A DNA stretch of 21,878 nucleotides from positions 1 to 21,878 of the forward strand of contig DIXJ01000013.1 in NCBI GenBank assembly GCA_002436015.1. The letters run 5' to 3'. Numbering within the stretch: the stretch's first letter is position 1; each line of letters begins with the position of its first letter. This DNA comes from Synergistaceae bacterium UBA6083. Its GTDB lineage: Bacteria; Synergistota; Synergistia; Synergistales; 79-D21. The notes beneath the pieces were generated by a model. The model worked only from the letters and a program-made list of their open reading frames with translations. It was not told where the DNA came from and did no database searches. The position numbers and the translations under genes are program-made. Of this stretch, positions 1-6,893 are shown one piece after another.

Positions 1-23
1 GCCGCATCACCGGGCTGTTCTAG
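1..23 (+). CDS. fhs: C-terminal tail of probable formate--tetrahydrofolate ligase (partial)
   Basis: Only the last six codons and the stop are present; in the frame ending at TAG (21-23) they read RITGLF. From memory, formate-tetrahydrofolate ligases commonly end in a similar I-x-GLF tail. The next gene is folD, the usual functional partner: the ligase makes 10-formyl-THF, which FolD interconverts with methylene-THF. The stop overlaps the folD ribosome binding site, so the two are probably cotranscribed. The assignment rests on a six-residue match plus context; any upstream gene ending this way would look the same. Confidence 0.55.
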
Positions 24-33
24 GAGGGGAAAC

Positions 34-882
34 GTGGCGCAGATCCTGGACGGAAAGGAAACAGCCCGGGCAATCAGGGAGGTCTTGAAAGCCCGCTGTG
101 CGGAACTGGAGACGGATGGCGTCACTCCGGGCCTGGCCGTGGTGCTGGTGGGCAATGATCCTGCATCAGCCATCTATGTCGGCCAGAAGGAGAAGGCCTG
201 CAGCGAAGTGGGCTTCAACTCTTACCGGTACGAATTGCCCGCCGAAACGACGGAGAAGGAGCTCTTTGTCCTTATCGACCGCCTCAACGGCGACCCGAAG
301 GTCCACGGGATCCTGGTCCAGCTTCCGTTGCCGAAGGGATTATCGGCGGACCGGGTCATCGGGAGGATCGACCCGGGCAAGGACGTGGACGGGTTCCACC
401 CCCTTAACGCGGGAAGCCTGGCCTGCGGGTTGCCGGGTGTTGTACCCTGCACGCCGAAGGGCGTGATGCGGATCCTGGAAAGATACGGAGTTCCCCTGGC
501 GGGTCGCAAGGCTGTTGTGGTCGGCCGGAGCAACATCGTCGGGAAACCGATGGCCCAGCTTTTGCTCGCGGCGAACATGACGGTTACGGTGTGCCACAGC
601 CGGACACCGGACCTGGCGAGGGAAACCCTGCAGGCCGACGTGCTGGTTGTAGCAGCCGGCAAGCCCGGCATCGTCGATGGCTCGATGGTGAAGGAAGGCG
701 CGGTCGTGGTGGACGTGGGGATCCACCGAACATCAAGGGGGATCGTTGGGGACGTGAAATTCGACGAGGTTGTGGAAAAGGCGTCTTGGATCACCCCCGT
801 TCCGGGGGGAGCCGGTCCCCTGACCATCGCCATGCTGATGGAAAATACATTGGAGCTTGCTGCGAAAGCGATTTTGAAATAG
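34..882 (+). CDS. folD: Bifunctional methylenetetrahydrofolate dehydrogenase / methenyltetrahydrofolate cyclohydrolase
   Basis: FolD oxidises 5,10-methylene-THF with NAD(P)+ to methenyl-THF and hydrolyses that to 10-formyl-THF in the cytoplasm. The 282-residue length is normal for the family. Visible landmarks are the YVGQKEKACSEVGF segment with the conserved Tyr and catalytic Lys, VDGFHPLNAG, PCTPKGV, the nucleotide-binding GRSNIVGKPMAQLLL and the C-terminal TPVPGGAGPLT, where Ala replaces the more usual Val. The start is GTG at 34, set by AGGAGGGGA at 22-30. It follows the tail of a probable fhs gene, forming a C1 module as in acetogens and amino-acid fermenters. A long inverted repeat ends the unit before the convergent brnQ. 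Confidence 0.97.
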   Translation: MAQILDGKETARAIREVLKARCAELETDGVTPGLAVVLVGNDPASAIYVGQKEKACSEVGFNSYRYELPAETTEKELFVLIDRLNGDPKVHGILVQLPLPKGLSADRVIGRIDPGKDVDGFHPLNAGSLACGLPGVVPCTPKGVMRILERYGVPLAGRKAVVVGRSNIVGKPMAQLLLAANMTVTVCHSRTPDLARETLQADVLVVAAGKPGIVDGSMVKEGAVVVDVGIHRTSRGIVGDVKFDEVVEKASWITPVPGGAGPLTIAMLMENTLELAAKAILK

Positions 883-922
883 CCTCCAGGCAAAGAATGC
901 CCTTTAGGAGCGGCAATAAAGG

Positions 923-969
923 CAGAAAGAGGGGGTTCCGGCGGACAAGGCTGGAACCCCCTCTTTCTG
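923..969. terminator. Bidirectional hairpin between folD and brnQ
   Basis: A perfect 17-bp inverted repeat (arms 923-939 and 953-969, 13-nt loop) has a GGGGG/CCCCC core inside AGAAAGA/TCTTTCT flanks. It sits between the convergent stops of folD (882) and brnQ (998). The U-tracts on either side are weak, but stem strength and position make a two-way terminator the best reading. Confidence 0.75.
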
Positions 970-997
970 AAAAAGGTCTTTGTGCTCTGTATCGCGT

Positions 998-2317
998 TTA
1001 GGCTTCTCCGGAAGTCTTCACCTTGGCAGCGCGTGCCATGAACAGCGATCCCAGGACCAGGCCGGCAATTGTCGGTACGACCCACGGGAATCCTTGTTGG
1101 CTCAAGGGCATCGCGGCAACCGCCTGCTGCATCCAGGACACTTCGAAACCTGCGACCTTCACGGCGTCAAAGAATCCGAAAAGGAGGGCCATGCAGACTC
1201 CGCCGAGAAGCATGGGGCGGAATTTCGGGACGTTGAGGAAGTAGGTCCCGAGGATGATCACGATCAGTGCGGGATAGAGTAGCATCAGGAAGGGTACCGT
1301 GTAGCCGACGATGCGAGAAAGCCCGACGAGCCCGAGGGCGAAACCGCAAGCGCTCGAGGCAACGACCACCGCCTTGTAGCTCAGCTTCCCGTCCGTTATT
1401 TGTTCAAAGAACGTTCCTGCGGTCGCGGTCAGGCCTGCGGAAGTGGTGAAGCAGGCCAGGGCCATGAGCAGGGCAAAGATCATCATGCCCGGTGCCCCGA
1501 ACAGGTGGGTCGTCACTTTCAAGGGCAACTCTCCCAGGCTGGCTCCCGGGTAGACCGCTCCTGCACTGGCACCGAGCCAGGTTAGGCTCATCTGGGTCAC
1601 GCCGAGGAGAACGACCGTCACCAGCCCGACGCGGACCAGGTTCCTTTGCTGGGCCCCTTCGTCGGTGATTCCTTTCAGGGAGAACACGTTCAGGATCCAG
1701 CCTCCCATCAGGACGGCTGCAATGGCGTTCATCGTGTTGAAGCCAAAATTGAAGCCCACCCCGAACGCAGCTTTCGAGGTGACCGTGCTGGCAACGGGCA
1801 TGGCGATCGGGGAGATGACACCCTTGAAGGCGATTGCCGTGATGAAGAGGACCAGGGCCGGGGAAAGGATGTTTCCGAGCCGGTCAACGACAGCGGTACG
1901 GTTCAGGCAGACATAGGCGTTCAAGGCAAAAAACACTCCCAGGGTGAGCGCGATTGCGGTACCCGGGAAAAAAGGCAGGATCGACATTTCATGGGTGGCG
2001 GAAGCCACGCGCGGCAGGATGAAGACGGGCCCGACCACCAGCATCAGGATGGCCCCGAATACCTTGCCCCAGAAGGGGGTGATGATTTCACCGGCCATGT
2101 GGGCGATGCCCACCCGGTCCTTGGCCATGGCCAGGTAGCCGAGGTACGCGATGACCGTGTTCACGAAGAAGTAGCCCAGGCCGGCGATGAGCCAGAGTGA
2201 CCCCGTATCCAGGCCCAGCTTGCCTGGGAAAATGATGTCTCCCACCCCGAAATGGGCGCTGAACAACGCCAGTCCGATCGTAAGAATCCCTGTTAATTTA
2301 AGATCCTGTTCCGACAT
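998..2317 (-). CDS. brnQ: Branched-chain amino acid carrier, BrnQ/LIVCS family
   Basis: This is a cation-coupled carrier for leucine, isoleucine and valine in the inner membrane. The 439-residue protein has about twelve hydrophobic segments. Family landmarks are the N-terminal GLALFSAHFGVGDIIFPGKLG and the central FGFNTMNAIAAVLMGGWIL and ACFTTSAGLTATAG. The start is moved to the ATG at 2317, with AGGAGG ten bases upstream, rather than an ATG seven codons earlier that precedes that site. It lies 24 bp after the MBL gene on the same strand, so both probably share the promoter at 3244-3272. Substrate preference among branched-chain amino acids cannot be read from sequence. Confidence 0.93.
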   Translation of the reverse strand: MSEQDLKLTGILTIGLALFSAHFGVGDIIFPGKLGLDTGSLWLIAGLGYFFVNTVIAYLGYLAMAKDRVGIAHMAGEIITPFWGKVFGAILMLVVGPVFILPRVASATHEMSILPFFPGTAIALTLGVFFALNAYVCLNRTAVVDRLGNILSPALVLFITAIAFKGVISPIAMPVASTVTSKAAFGVGFNFGFNTMNAIAAVLMGGWILNVFSLKGITDEGAQQRNLVRVGLVTVVLLGVTQMSLTWLGASAGAVYPGASLGELPLKVTTHLFGAPGMMIFALLMALACFTTSAGLTATAGTFFEQITDGKLSYKAVVVASSACGFALGLVGLSRIVGYTVPFLMLLYPALIVIILGTYFLNVPKFRPMLLGGVCMALLFGFFDAVKVAGFEVSWMQQAVAAMPLSQQGFPWVVPTIAGLVLGSLFMARAAKVKTSGEA

Positions 2318-2341
2318 GGATGATTTTCCTCCTCTCATTTC

Positions 2342-3205
2342 TCAGAAACGGAAAACTGTTCCGGATCCCATCGTGGCAAACTGCTTGCCGAATTTCGCGT
2401 ACAACGCTGCCTGGGCCCTGAACCCGGTGCAATGTCCCGCAGCAACGAGGGAGGGCGAGAACTCGGCAAGGGCCGAGGCGGTTTTCTCGATTCTCTCTTC
2501 GGAGGCTTCCACCAGGTGCAAACCGCCGATCACGCCTTCGACGCGCTCATTGGGGGCGATAGCGTGCTTCAGGATGTTGATGATTCCCGCATGGCTGCAG
2601 CCGGTAATGATGACAAGCCCCTTCCCCTCAATCCTTGCGGCAAGAGAGAGATCGTCCGGCATGCTGTCCGGGATCACCCGGCCGTTTTCGTCCAACGTGG
2701 AAAGAGCGATGCCCACTTCCTCGAAATCCGTGACCCTGGGAACTTCCCCGGTGGTGGAAAGGCCGGGCATAAGCTGCAGGGGGCCTGAAACCAGGACAAG
2801 TTCAGCGCCTGCTGCCCTGAGGTCCTCGGGTTTATCGCCCTGCATCACCCCGACGTGCTGGAAAAACGGATCCGTGATGAAATCCAGGCGGAAAAGCGTG
2901 GGATGGGCGATGACTGGCAGGTCCTTCCTGCCGATGGCTTCCAGGATCCGGGTCAACCCCTGCGTGTGATCGTAGTGGCAATGGGTCAGTACGACCGCAT
3001 CGGTCTTGGCGAGAGGGATACCGAGTTTCCCAACGTTGAAAAGCAGGGCTTCCGGGTTCTGTCCCACGTCAACGAGGACCCTTTTGGTGATTCCTTTCCT
3101 TTCCGCCTCAAGCCAGTAAGACACGCCGTGCTGGCCGAGAAGCGGGCTTTCGTAAGGAACACTGTCTTCCGCCAATACCGTTACGGTCAGTTTGTCCAAC
3201 ACCAT
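2342..3205 (-). CDS. MBL-fold metallo-hydrolase, COG1237 / dihydropterin-ribofuranosylaminobenzene phosphate synthase-like
   Basis: The 287-residue protein is a metallo-beta-lactamase-fold enzyme. The metal motif HCHYDH is at 75-80, followed by GCSHAGI at 202-208, GGLHL at 227-231 and GHCTG at 257-261; this pattern is typical of COG1237. Members are often annotated as 7,8-dihydropterin-6-yl-methyl-4-(beta-D-ribofuranosyl)aminobenzene-5'-phosphate synthase after the archaeal methanopterin enzyme, but the bacterial role is unknown and a methanopterin function is not implied. The start is ATG 3205 with GGGGGTG just upstream; an in-frame GTG at 3211 falls inside that site. It is the first gene of a likely two-gene unit with brnQ, and a DUF134 regulator lies immediately upstream. 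Confidence 0.9.
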   Translation of the reverse strand: MVLDKLTVTVLAEDSVPYESPLLGQHGVSYWLEAERKGITKRVLVDVGQNPEALLFNVGKLGIPLAKTDAVVLTHCHYDHTQGLTRILEAIGRKDLPVIAHPTLFRLDFITDPFFQHVGVMQGDKPEDLRAAGAELVLVSGPLQLMPGLSTTGEVPRVTDFEEVGIALSTLDENGRVIPDSMPDDLSLAARIEGKGLVIITGCSHAGIINILKHAIAPNERVEGVIGGLHLVEASEERIEKTASALAEFSPSLVAAGHCTGFRAQAALYAKFGKQFATMGSGTVFRF

Positions 3206-3243
3206 TCCCACCCCCTTCGAATTTAATGAAACGCGATGGAGAA

Positions 3244-3272
3244 AGTTTTGGGCATATGCCCTATTTTGTCAA
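3244..3272 (-). promoter_or_regulatory. Predicted promoter of the MBL-brnQ unit
   Basis: On the minus strand a consensus TTGACA (3267-3272) is followed after 17 nt by AAAACT (3244-3249), a weak -10. Predicted transcription would start about 30 nt before the ATG at 3205. A perfect 12-bp palindrome fills the part of the spacer next to the -10. Confidence 0.55.
3250..3261. promoter_or_regulatory. Palindromic operator candidate GGGCATATGCCC
   Basis: This perfect 12-bp palindrome lies between the -35 and -10 of the MBL-brnQ promoter, where a bound protein would block RNA polymerase. The DUF134 protein encoded next door is the obvious candidate ligand; that pairing is inference from position. Confidence 0.55.
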
Positions 3273-3296
3273 TATGGCGCTTTAGATTAATGTTTT

Positions 3297-3315
3297 TATA
3301 ATGAACCTCATTATC
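3297..3315. promoter_or_regulatory. Fur-box-like inverted repeat
   Basis: A perfect 7-3-7 inverted repeat, ATAATGA-ACC-TCATTAT (3298-3314), sits in the non-coding gap between the DUF134 and MBL genes. Against the 19-bp E. coli Fur consensus it matches 15 positions; the mismatches are the first base and the three central bases. It also contains a TATAAT on the plus strand, but I see no gene that this would serve. Confidence 0.45.
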
Positions 3316-3360
3316 AACACGACATCCAGCGGTATGGGGTGGAGCGGTAGCGGAATGATT

Positions 3361-3690
3361 TCATTGGATCGGTGTGGAGTCTTGACGGGATGGGGACTCA
3401 GCTTGCGAGAACCCCTCTCGCTCGAGCAGCAGGGCGCACCCCTTTACAAGGGCTTCCGCCGTTTTGCGTCTTGCCGAGGAAAGAATGCGCCCAAAAGTTT
3501 GACGGGAGATCCTCATGCGTTCGGCAGCCCGGGCATGGTATTCGCCTTCCAGGTCGGCGAGGCGCAAGGCCTCGAATTCGTCGGCATACAGGACGACTTC
3601 TTCGAGGTCTTTCTTCGGCACTCCGGCCGGCTTGAAAACCCAGGCAACCGGATTTCCTTCGATCTGTGGACAGCAACGGGGTCTCGGCAA
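3361..3690 (-). CDS. DUF134 / UPF0251 family DNA-binding protein
   Basis: A small predicted DNA-binding protein (109 residues) with a sigma-70 region-4-like helix-turn-helix. Family features are the N-terminal PRPRCCP, FKPAGVP, the acidic LEEVVLYADEFEALRLAD, and the HTH segment AAERMRISRQTFGRILSSAR. I favour a TTG start at 3690: GGGAGGG lies six bases upstream and the product then begins MPRPR as UPF0251 proteins usually do. An in-frame ATG at 3705 has no clear ribosome binding site. In anaerobes this family often neighbours NifX/NifB-like and MBL proteins (general knowledge, not searched here). It lies upstream of the MBL-brnQ unit on the same strand, separated by 155 bp holding a promoter and two palindromes. 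Confidence 0.88.
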   Translation of the reverse strand: MPRPRCCPQIEGNPVAWVFKPAGVPKKDLEEVVLYADEFEALRLADLEGEYHARAAERMRISRQTFGRILSSARRKTAEALVKGCALLLEREGFSQAESPSRQDSTPIQ

Positions 3691-3862
3691 GTTCTTCCCT
3701 CCCATCGGGATCTTTCGCAGGGATCATCCCACCTGATTGTCGGATTTTTTTCTGGCAAGCCCATGGAAACGGAGAAGGCTAACGCTCCCGGATCCTGTGT
3801 GCAGGTTCAGGTTTTGAGACTTGACAGAATATTATGGAATACAGCTAAATCTTAAGAGACGG

Positions 3863-4364
3863 ACCCGCCTGGCAAATTTCCTTGTCGGGCATATCGAGGG
3901 TGGCTCCCCATCGTAACCGTCGTGGTGGCCGTTTCTTTGCGGCGATTTCTGCTTCCGGAAACGTGGGCATCATCATGATGTCCACGTACTAGCTTTGTTG
4001 TCAATTGGGTGCCGGCAGGAATTCCCAAGGTCCGCCTTTTTACCGTCGAATTGCAGTTGTTTACGGGGTATTCGTCGGCTTTTTTTTTACCGTGAATTTC
4101 GGGGGAAAGACCTGTGGCGGCTTCTGGTTGAGGCTTCGGCGGGTTCTGCCGCCCCGTCATTTTGCCACGGGCCTTTCTGGAAAATTGCTACCCATCCCAA
4201 TAAAACAATCCTCGTTCTCCTGATCAATGGTATCCTGTTCTTTGCCGGGGTTTTTAGCGACGACGCACCCACAATATTTTCCTGCCGATCATGTTGCCTT
4301 TCTCCTGGTGACTTTCATCCCCATGCTTTCCATGTGGCTACCCAATTTGGTGGGTATCAAGTAA
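3863..4364 (+). pseudogene. dctM: Decayed TRAP transporter large permease (DctM) fragment
   Basis: This long gap between the DUF134 gene and the next gene is not empty. It contains, in the order found in DctM but in shifting frames, RLANFLVGHIEGGSP (3866-3910), IVTVVVAVS (3910-3936), FFAAISASGNVGIIMMSTY then a stop (3933-3992), AVVYGVFVG (about 4053-4079), YREFRGKDLWRLLVEAS (4088-4138), NKTILVLLINGILFFAG (4199-4249) and HVAFLLVTFIPMLSMWLP then a stop at 4362-4364 (4290-4364). The FVGH/GG, AISxS, VVYxxxVGxxxYRE and LWLPxL-type blocks are DctM landmarks. At least three frame changes, an in-frame stop and missing blocks make it a pseudogene. The N-terminal part, DctQ and the binding protein are not present. 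A T9 run at 4080-4088 marks one frame break. Confidence 0.82.
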
Positions 4365-4388
4365 AAAAGTTGAAAATAAAAAGAGGCG

Positions 4389-5210
4389 ATGGGAACCATG
4401 CGTCTTTCCATAATTGCAGAAAACTCGACCCGTTCCCCTTTCATCCAGCCCGAATATGGGCTTAGCCTGCATGTATCGACAGGAGAAACTTCCATCCTTG
4501 TCGACACGGCGCAGGGAATGGGTCTTTTCGCGAATGCAGGGAGAATGGGTATTGATCTCGCAGCCTTGGACATGCTGGCCCTGAGTCATGGCCATTTCGA
4601 TCACGTCGGTGGAGTGGCTTCCCTCTATTCCTTCCACGGGCCGATGCCAGTCTGGGCTCATCCTTCCGTAGATGGAAGGCATTCTCGGATGAAAAATGGA
4701 AGGGTGCATTTCATCGGCTTTCACGTCAACAAGGCCGCCATCGATTTTCGCCCCGTGACCGGGCAGTTGGAAATCGCGCCTCGATTCTGGGCCCTGGAAG
4801 TTCCGAGGGAGCGGAGAGACCCCGAATTCATGAAAAACCCTTCACACCTTGTCCTGGATGGTCCGGAAGGCCCGATTCCAGATCCTTTCGAGGATGATTT
4901 GTCTTTCGTTGTGGAGGGGGAAAAGGGGCTAAGCGTGCTCCTGGGGTGTGCCCATGCGGGAGTGGTGAACATCCTGGAAGAGATTGCCCGGGTATTCGGG
5001 ACACGGACGTTTTTCTCCGTCGCCGGCGGGATGCATCTGGCGGACCAGGGCGAAGCGGTCGTGGAAAAAATCACGGGAGTCCTGGCCGGGCGGTTCTCGG
5101 TGCATGGATGGTACCCTTGCCACTGCACTGGCTTCAAGGCTGCTTCTTTATTGGCTTCCCGGGGGCAAAACGTGGATTGGGGTTACGCCGGGACATCGAT
5201 AGAGCTTTAG
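4389..5210 (+). CDS. MBL-fold metallo-hydrolase, COG1237-like (second copy)
   Basis: This 273-residue metallo-beta-lactamase-fold protein belongs to the same subfamily as the one at 2342-3205 but is clearly divergent. Landmarks are SHGHFDHVGG at 66-75, GCAHAGVVN at 186-194, GGMHL at 213-217 and CHCTGF at 244-249. The start is ATG 4389 or ATG 4398; AAGAGG at 4381-4386 is two bases from the first and eleven from the second, so the start is uncertain. It begins only 24 bp after the dctM remnant, suggesting it was once the last gene of a TRAP transporter operon. No good promoter is visible in front of it. A strong hairpin follows its stop. Substrate unknown. Confidence 0.88.
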   Translation: MGTMRLSIIAENSTRSPFIQPEYGLSLHVSTGETSILVDTAQGMGLFANAGRMGIDLAALDMLALSHGHFDHVGGVASLYSFHGPMPVWAHPSVDGRHSRMKNGRVHFIGFHVNKAAIDFRPVTGQLEIAPRFWALEVPRERRDPEFMKNPSHLVLDGPEGPIPDPFEDDLSFVVEGEKGLSVLLGCAHAGVVNILEEIARVFGTRTFFSVAGGMHLADQGEAVVEKITGVLAGRFSVHGWYPCHCTGFKAASLLASRGQNVDWGYAGTSIEL

Positions 5211-5236
5211 TAAACGATCAGTTCTGCTATTTTCCT

Positions 5237-5276
5237 GAAGGGCAATCCCGGGGCAAAAAACCGGGGATTGCCCTTC
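5237..5276. terminator. Hairpin between MBL gene 2 and the cysteine-synthase-family gene
   Basis: A 13-bp perfect stem (arms 5237-5249 and 5264-5276, 14-nt loop containing AAAAAA) lies just after the stop at 5210. It is followed on the plus strand by a T-rich stretch including GTTTTATT. Placed between convergent genes, it probably terminates in both directions. Confidence 0.75.
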
Positions 5277-5305
5277 TTCAGTTTTATTCCGTGGTTTTCC
5301 CCGGA

Positions 5306-6271
5306 TCAAAGATCCTCGTAAAGGTCCGTGCTGAGGTACTTCAACCCGCTGTCGTTGAGCGTCAGGACAATGTTTTTTCCCCGCTCGATCCCCCCGAGCA
5401 GTTTCAGTGCCGCGCACACGTTCGCGCCGGAGGAGAAACCGGCAAACACACCCTCTGTCCGGGCAAGGGTCCTTGCGGTTTCTATCGCTTCCACGTCGGA
5501 AACCTGGATGAACCCGTCAATCAAGTTCCTGTCCACGAGGGGCAAATCCATGCTGTAGCCGCCGCCCTGGATCTTGTGGGCGCCATCGGTGATGGGGTGT
5601 CCTGCGTAGATTGCCGCCGCGCAAGGCTCGACTGCGTAACAGCGGATCTCGTTCCTGAATTTTTTCAGGCCGCTCGCACAACCCTGGAAAGTGCTCCCGC
5701 TCCCGAGAAAATCGACAAACACGTCGATGTTTCCGGAAGCCTGTTCCCACATCTCTGCCGCTGTATGCTGCTCGTGTGCGTGCACCGTGGCGGCCAGGTT
5801 GAACTGGTCTGCACGGAATGCGCCTCGTTCCATCGTGATCCTTTGTGCCGTTTCTTCTACGCGGGCAAGATCTTCGCCAGACACTTGCCCCTTGACGGAT
5901 CCGGGCGCCTGGTCTACCAGCACGACTTCCGCCCCGAGCGCTTTCATCATTCGCGCCCGCTCGGTGGAGTTTCCCTTCGACATGCAGGCGATGAAGTGGT
6001 ACCCCTTGACGGCGCAGACGATGGACAGGCCGGTCCCGGTGTTGCCGCTGGTTAATTCGACCACGGCCTGTCCTTTTGTGAGAAGCCCCGCTGCTTCGGC
6101 TTCCTCTATCATTTGCAGGGCGACGCGATCCTTCTTGCTGAATCCAGGGCTCAGGTATTCCATCTTCGCAAAGATGTTTCCCTCTACAGCGGCCTGGTCC
6201 GCGATACGGGAAAGGTGGACCATGGGAGTGTTGCCGATCGCCTCGTTCACGCTCTTTAGTATTCTCGACAT
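5306..6271 (-). CDS. PLP-dependent cysteine synthase family protein
   Basis: A fold-type II PLP enzyme of 321 residues related to O-acetylserine sulfhydrylase, which makes cysteine from O-acetylserine and sulfide, and to cystathionine beta-synthase. Visible motifs are IGNTPMVHL at the N-terminus, SPGFSKKDR with the probable Schiff-base Lys47, the phosphate loop SGNTGTG at 75-81, and GFSSGANVCAALKL near the C-terminus. The glycine-rich GTGGT seen in CysK reads GSGST here, so it is not a textbook CysK and substrates may differ. The start is ATG 6271 with GAGGGAGG seven or eight bases upstream; an earlier in-frame ATG lacks a site. It is a single gene between a convergent MBL gene and a divergent NimA-like gene. 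Confidence 0.88.
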   Translation of the reverse strand: MSRILKSVNEAIGNTPMVHLSRIADQAAVEGNIFAKMEYLSPGFSKKDRVALQMIEEAEAAGLLTKGQAVVELTSGNTGTGLSIVCAVKGYHFIACMSKGNSTERARMMKALGAEVVLVDQAPGSVKGQVSGEDLARVEETAQRITMERGAFRADQFNLAATVHAHEQHTAAEMWEQASGNIDVFVDFLGSGSTFQGCASGLKKFRNEIRCYAVEPCAAAIYAGHPITDGAHKIQGGGYSMDLPLVDRNLIDGFIQVSDVEAIETARTLARTEGVFAGFSSGANVCAALKLLGGIERGKNIVLTLNDSGLKYLSTDLYEDL

Positions 6272-6353
6272 CGTATAGCCTCCCTCGAAATTACCCGTTG
6301 CTGCCATGAAGAATCAGGTTAATCATAATGCCGGAGGGGGAAGAACGCACGGT

Positions 6354-6384
6354 TGTAAAATAAGAAAGTTGGATCAATTTTACA
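6354..6384. promoter_or_regulatory. Inverted repeat upstream of the NimA-like gene
   Basis: TGTAAAAT (6354-6361) and ATTTTACA (6377-6384) form a perfect 8-bp inverted repeat with a 15-nt spacer, 22 bp before the start at 6407. The geometry suits a dimeric regulator. The shape recalls the BirA operator (TTGTAAACC with a 15-16 nt spacer), but the inner bases differ, so no regulator is assigned. Confidence 0.35.
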
Positions 6385-6406
6385 GGAAGAAAAGAGGCGA
6401 CCCGAG

Positions 6407-6865
6407 ATGAGGAGAAGTGAAAGGGCGATCACCGACCCGGCCGAACTGGAGTCGATACTCAGGGAGGCCCTTGTTTGCAGGATGGGACTCTGTGACGGGG
6501 AGGTTCCCTACGTGGTTCCCATGAACTACGGCTATCGGGACGGGAGCGTTTTCCTCCACTCCGCCATCGAAGGAAGAAAAATCGAACTTCTGCGAAAGAA
6601 CCCGAACGTGTGCCTGGAGTTCGAGAAGGACGTCGAACTGGTTCCCGCCGAAGCGGCATGTAGCTTCAGCATGAAGTACCGCAGCGTCATCGCCTCGGGG
6701 AAGGCCGTTTTCCTTGAAGGCGCAGAAGAGAAGGCGCATGGGCTAAACGCGATCATGGCCCAGTACACAGGCAAGGAATTTGATTTCCCGCCGCAGGCTC
6801 TGGAACGGATCGTCGTCATCCGGGTCGATCTGGAGGAGTGTACCGGAAAGCACAACCGTTGCTGA
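6407..6865 (+). CDS. Pyridoxamine 5'-phosphate oxidase family flavoprotein, NimA-like
   Basis: A 152-residue split-barrel FMN-binding protein of the type annotated as nitroimidazole-resistance NimA or PPOX-class flavoprotein. The segments PYVVPMNYGY (34-43), FLHSAIEGRKIELLRKNP (49-66) and the Cys-containing CLEFE are characteristic of the group. The family binds flavin and some members reduce nitro groups, but most are uncharacterised, so drug resistance should not be assumed. The start is ATG 6407, with AGAGG about 13 bases upstream, a rather long spacing. A DJ-1/PfpI gene follows after 28 bp on the same strand, so the two probably form a small operon. Confidence 0.87.
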   Translation: MRRSERAITDPAELESILREALVCRMGLCDGEVPYVVPMNYGYRDGSVFLHSAIEGRKIELLRKNPNVCLEFEKDVELVPAEAACSFSMKYRSVIASGKAVFLEGAEEKAHGLNAIMAQYTGKEFDFPPQALERIVVIRVDLEECTGKHNRC

Positions 6866-6893
6866 GGAATAGATCGGGAAAGGGTGATTACCA

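Noticed and set aside
222..1085. Minus-strand open frame over folD.
   Set aside because: It is a shadow of folD and crosses the terminator; no family features are visible.
3821..3826. TTGACA on the plus strand as a promoter for the region before MBL gene 2.
   Set aside because: No acceptable -10 lies 15-19 nt downstream.
3887..3894. GGGCATAT as a third possible DUF134 half-site.
   Set aside because: It encodes the conserved Gly-His of the DctM relic and has no second half-site.
3961..3987. A 27-nt near-perfect palindrome (13-bp arms, one G-T mismatch) containing GGGCAT and ATGTCC half-sites like the MBL promoter palindrome.
   Set aside because: It falls exactly in codons of the DctM remnant (NVGIIMMST), so its symmetry is most simply an accident of former coding sequence.
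4080..4088. T9 run as a programmed frameshift site keeping dctM active.
   Set aside because: Other frame changes, a stop and missing blocks elsewhere in the relic cannot be rescued by one slip.
3995..4465. A 156-codon plus-strand open frame considered as a small membrane protein.
   Set aside because: Its hydrophobic part is one frame of the DctM relic and its end runs into MBL gene 2 in the wrong frame.
4946..6055. Long plus-strand open frame running from MBL gene 2 into the cysteine-synthase-family gene.
   Set aside because: It overlaps two well-supported genes and the terminator hairpin, and shows no recognisable domain.
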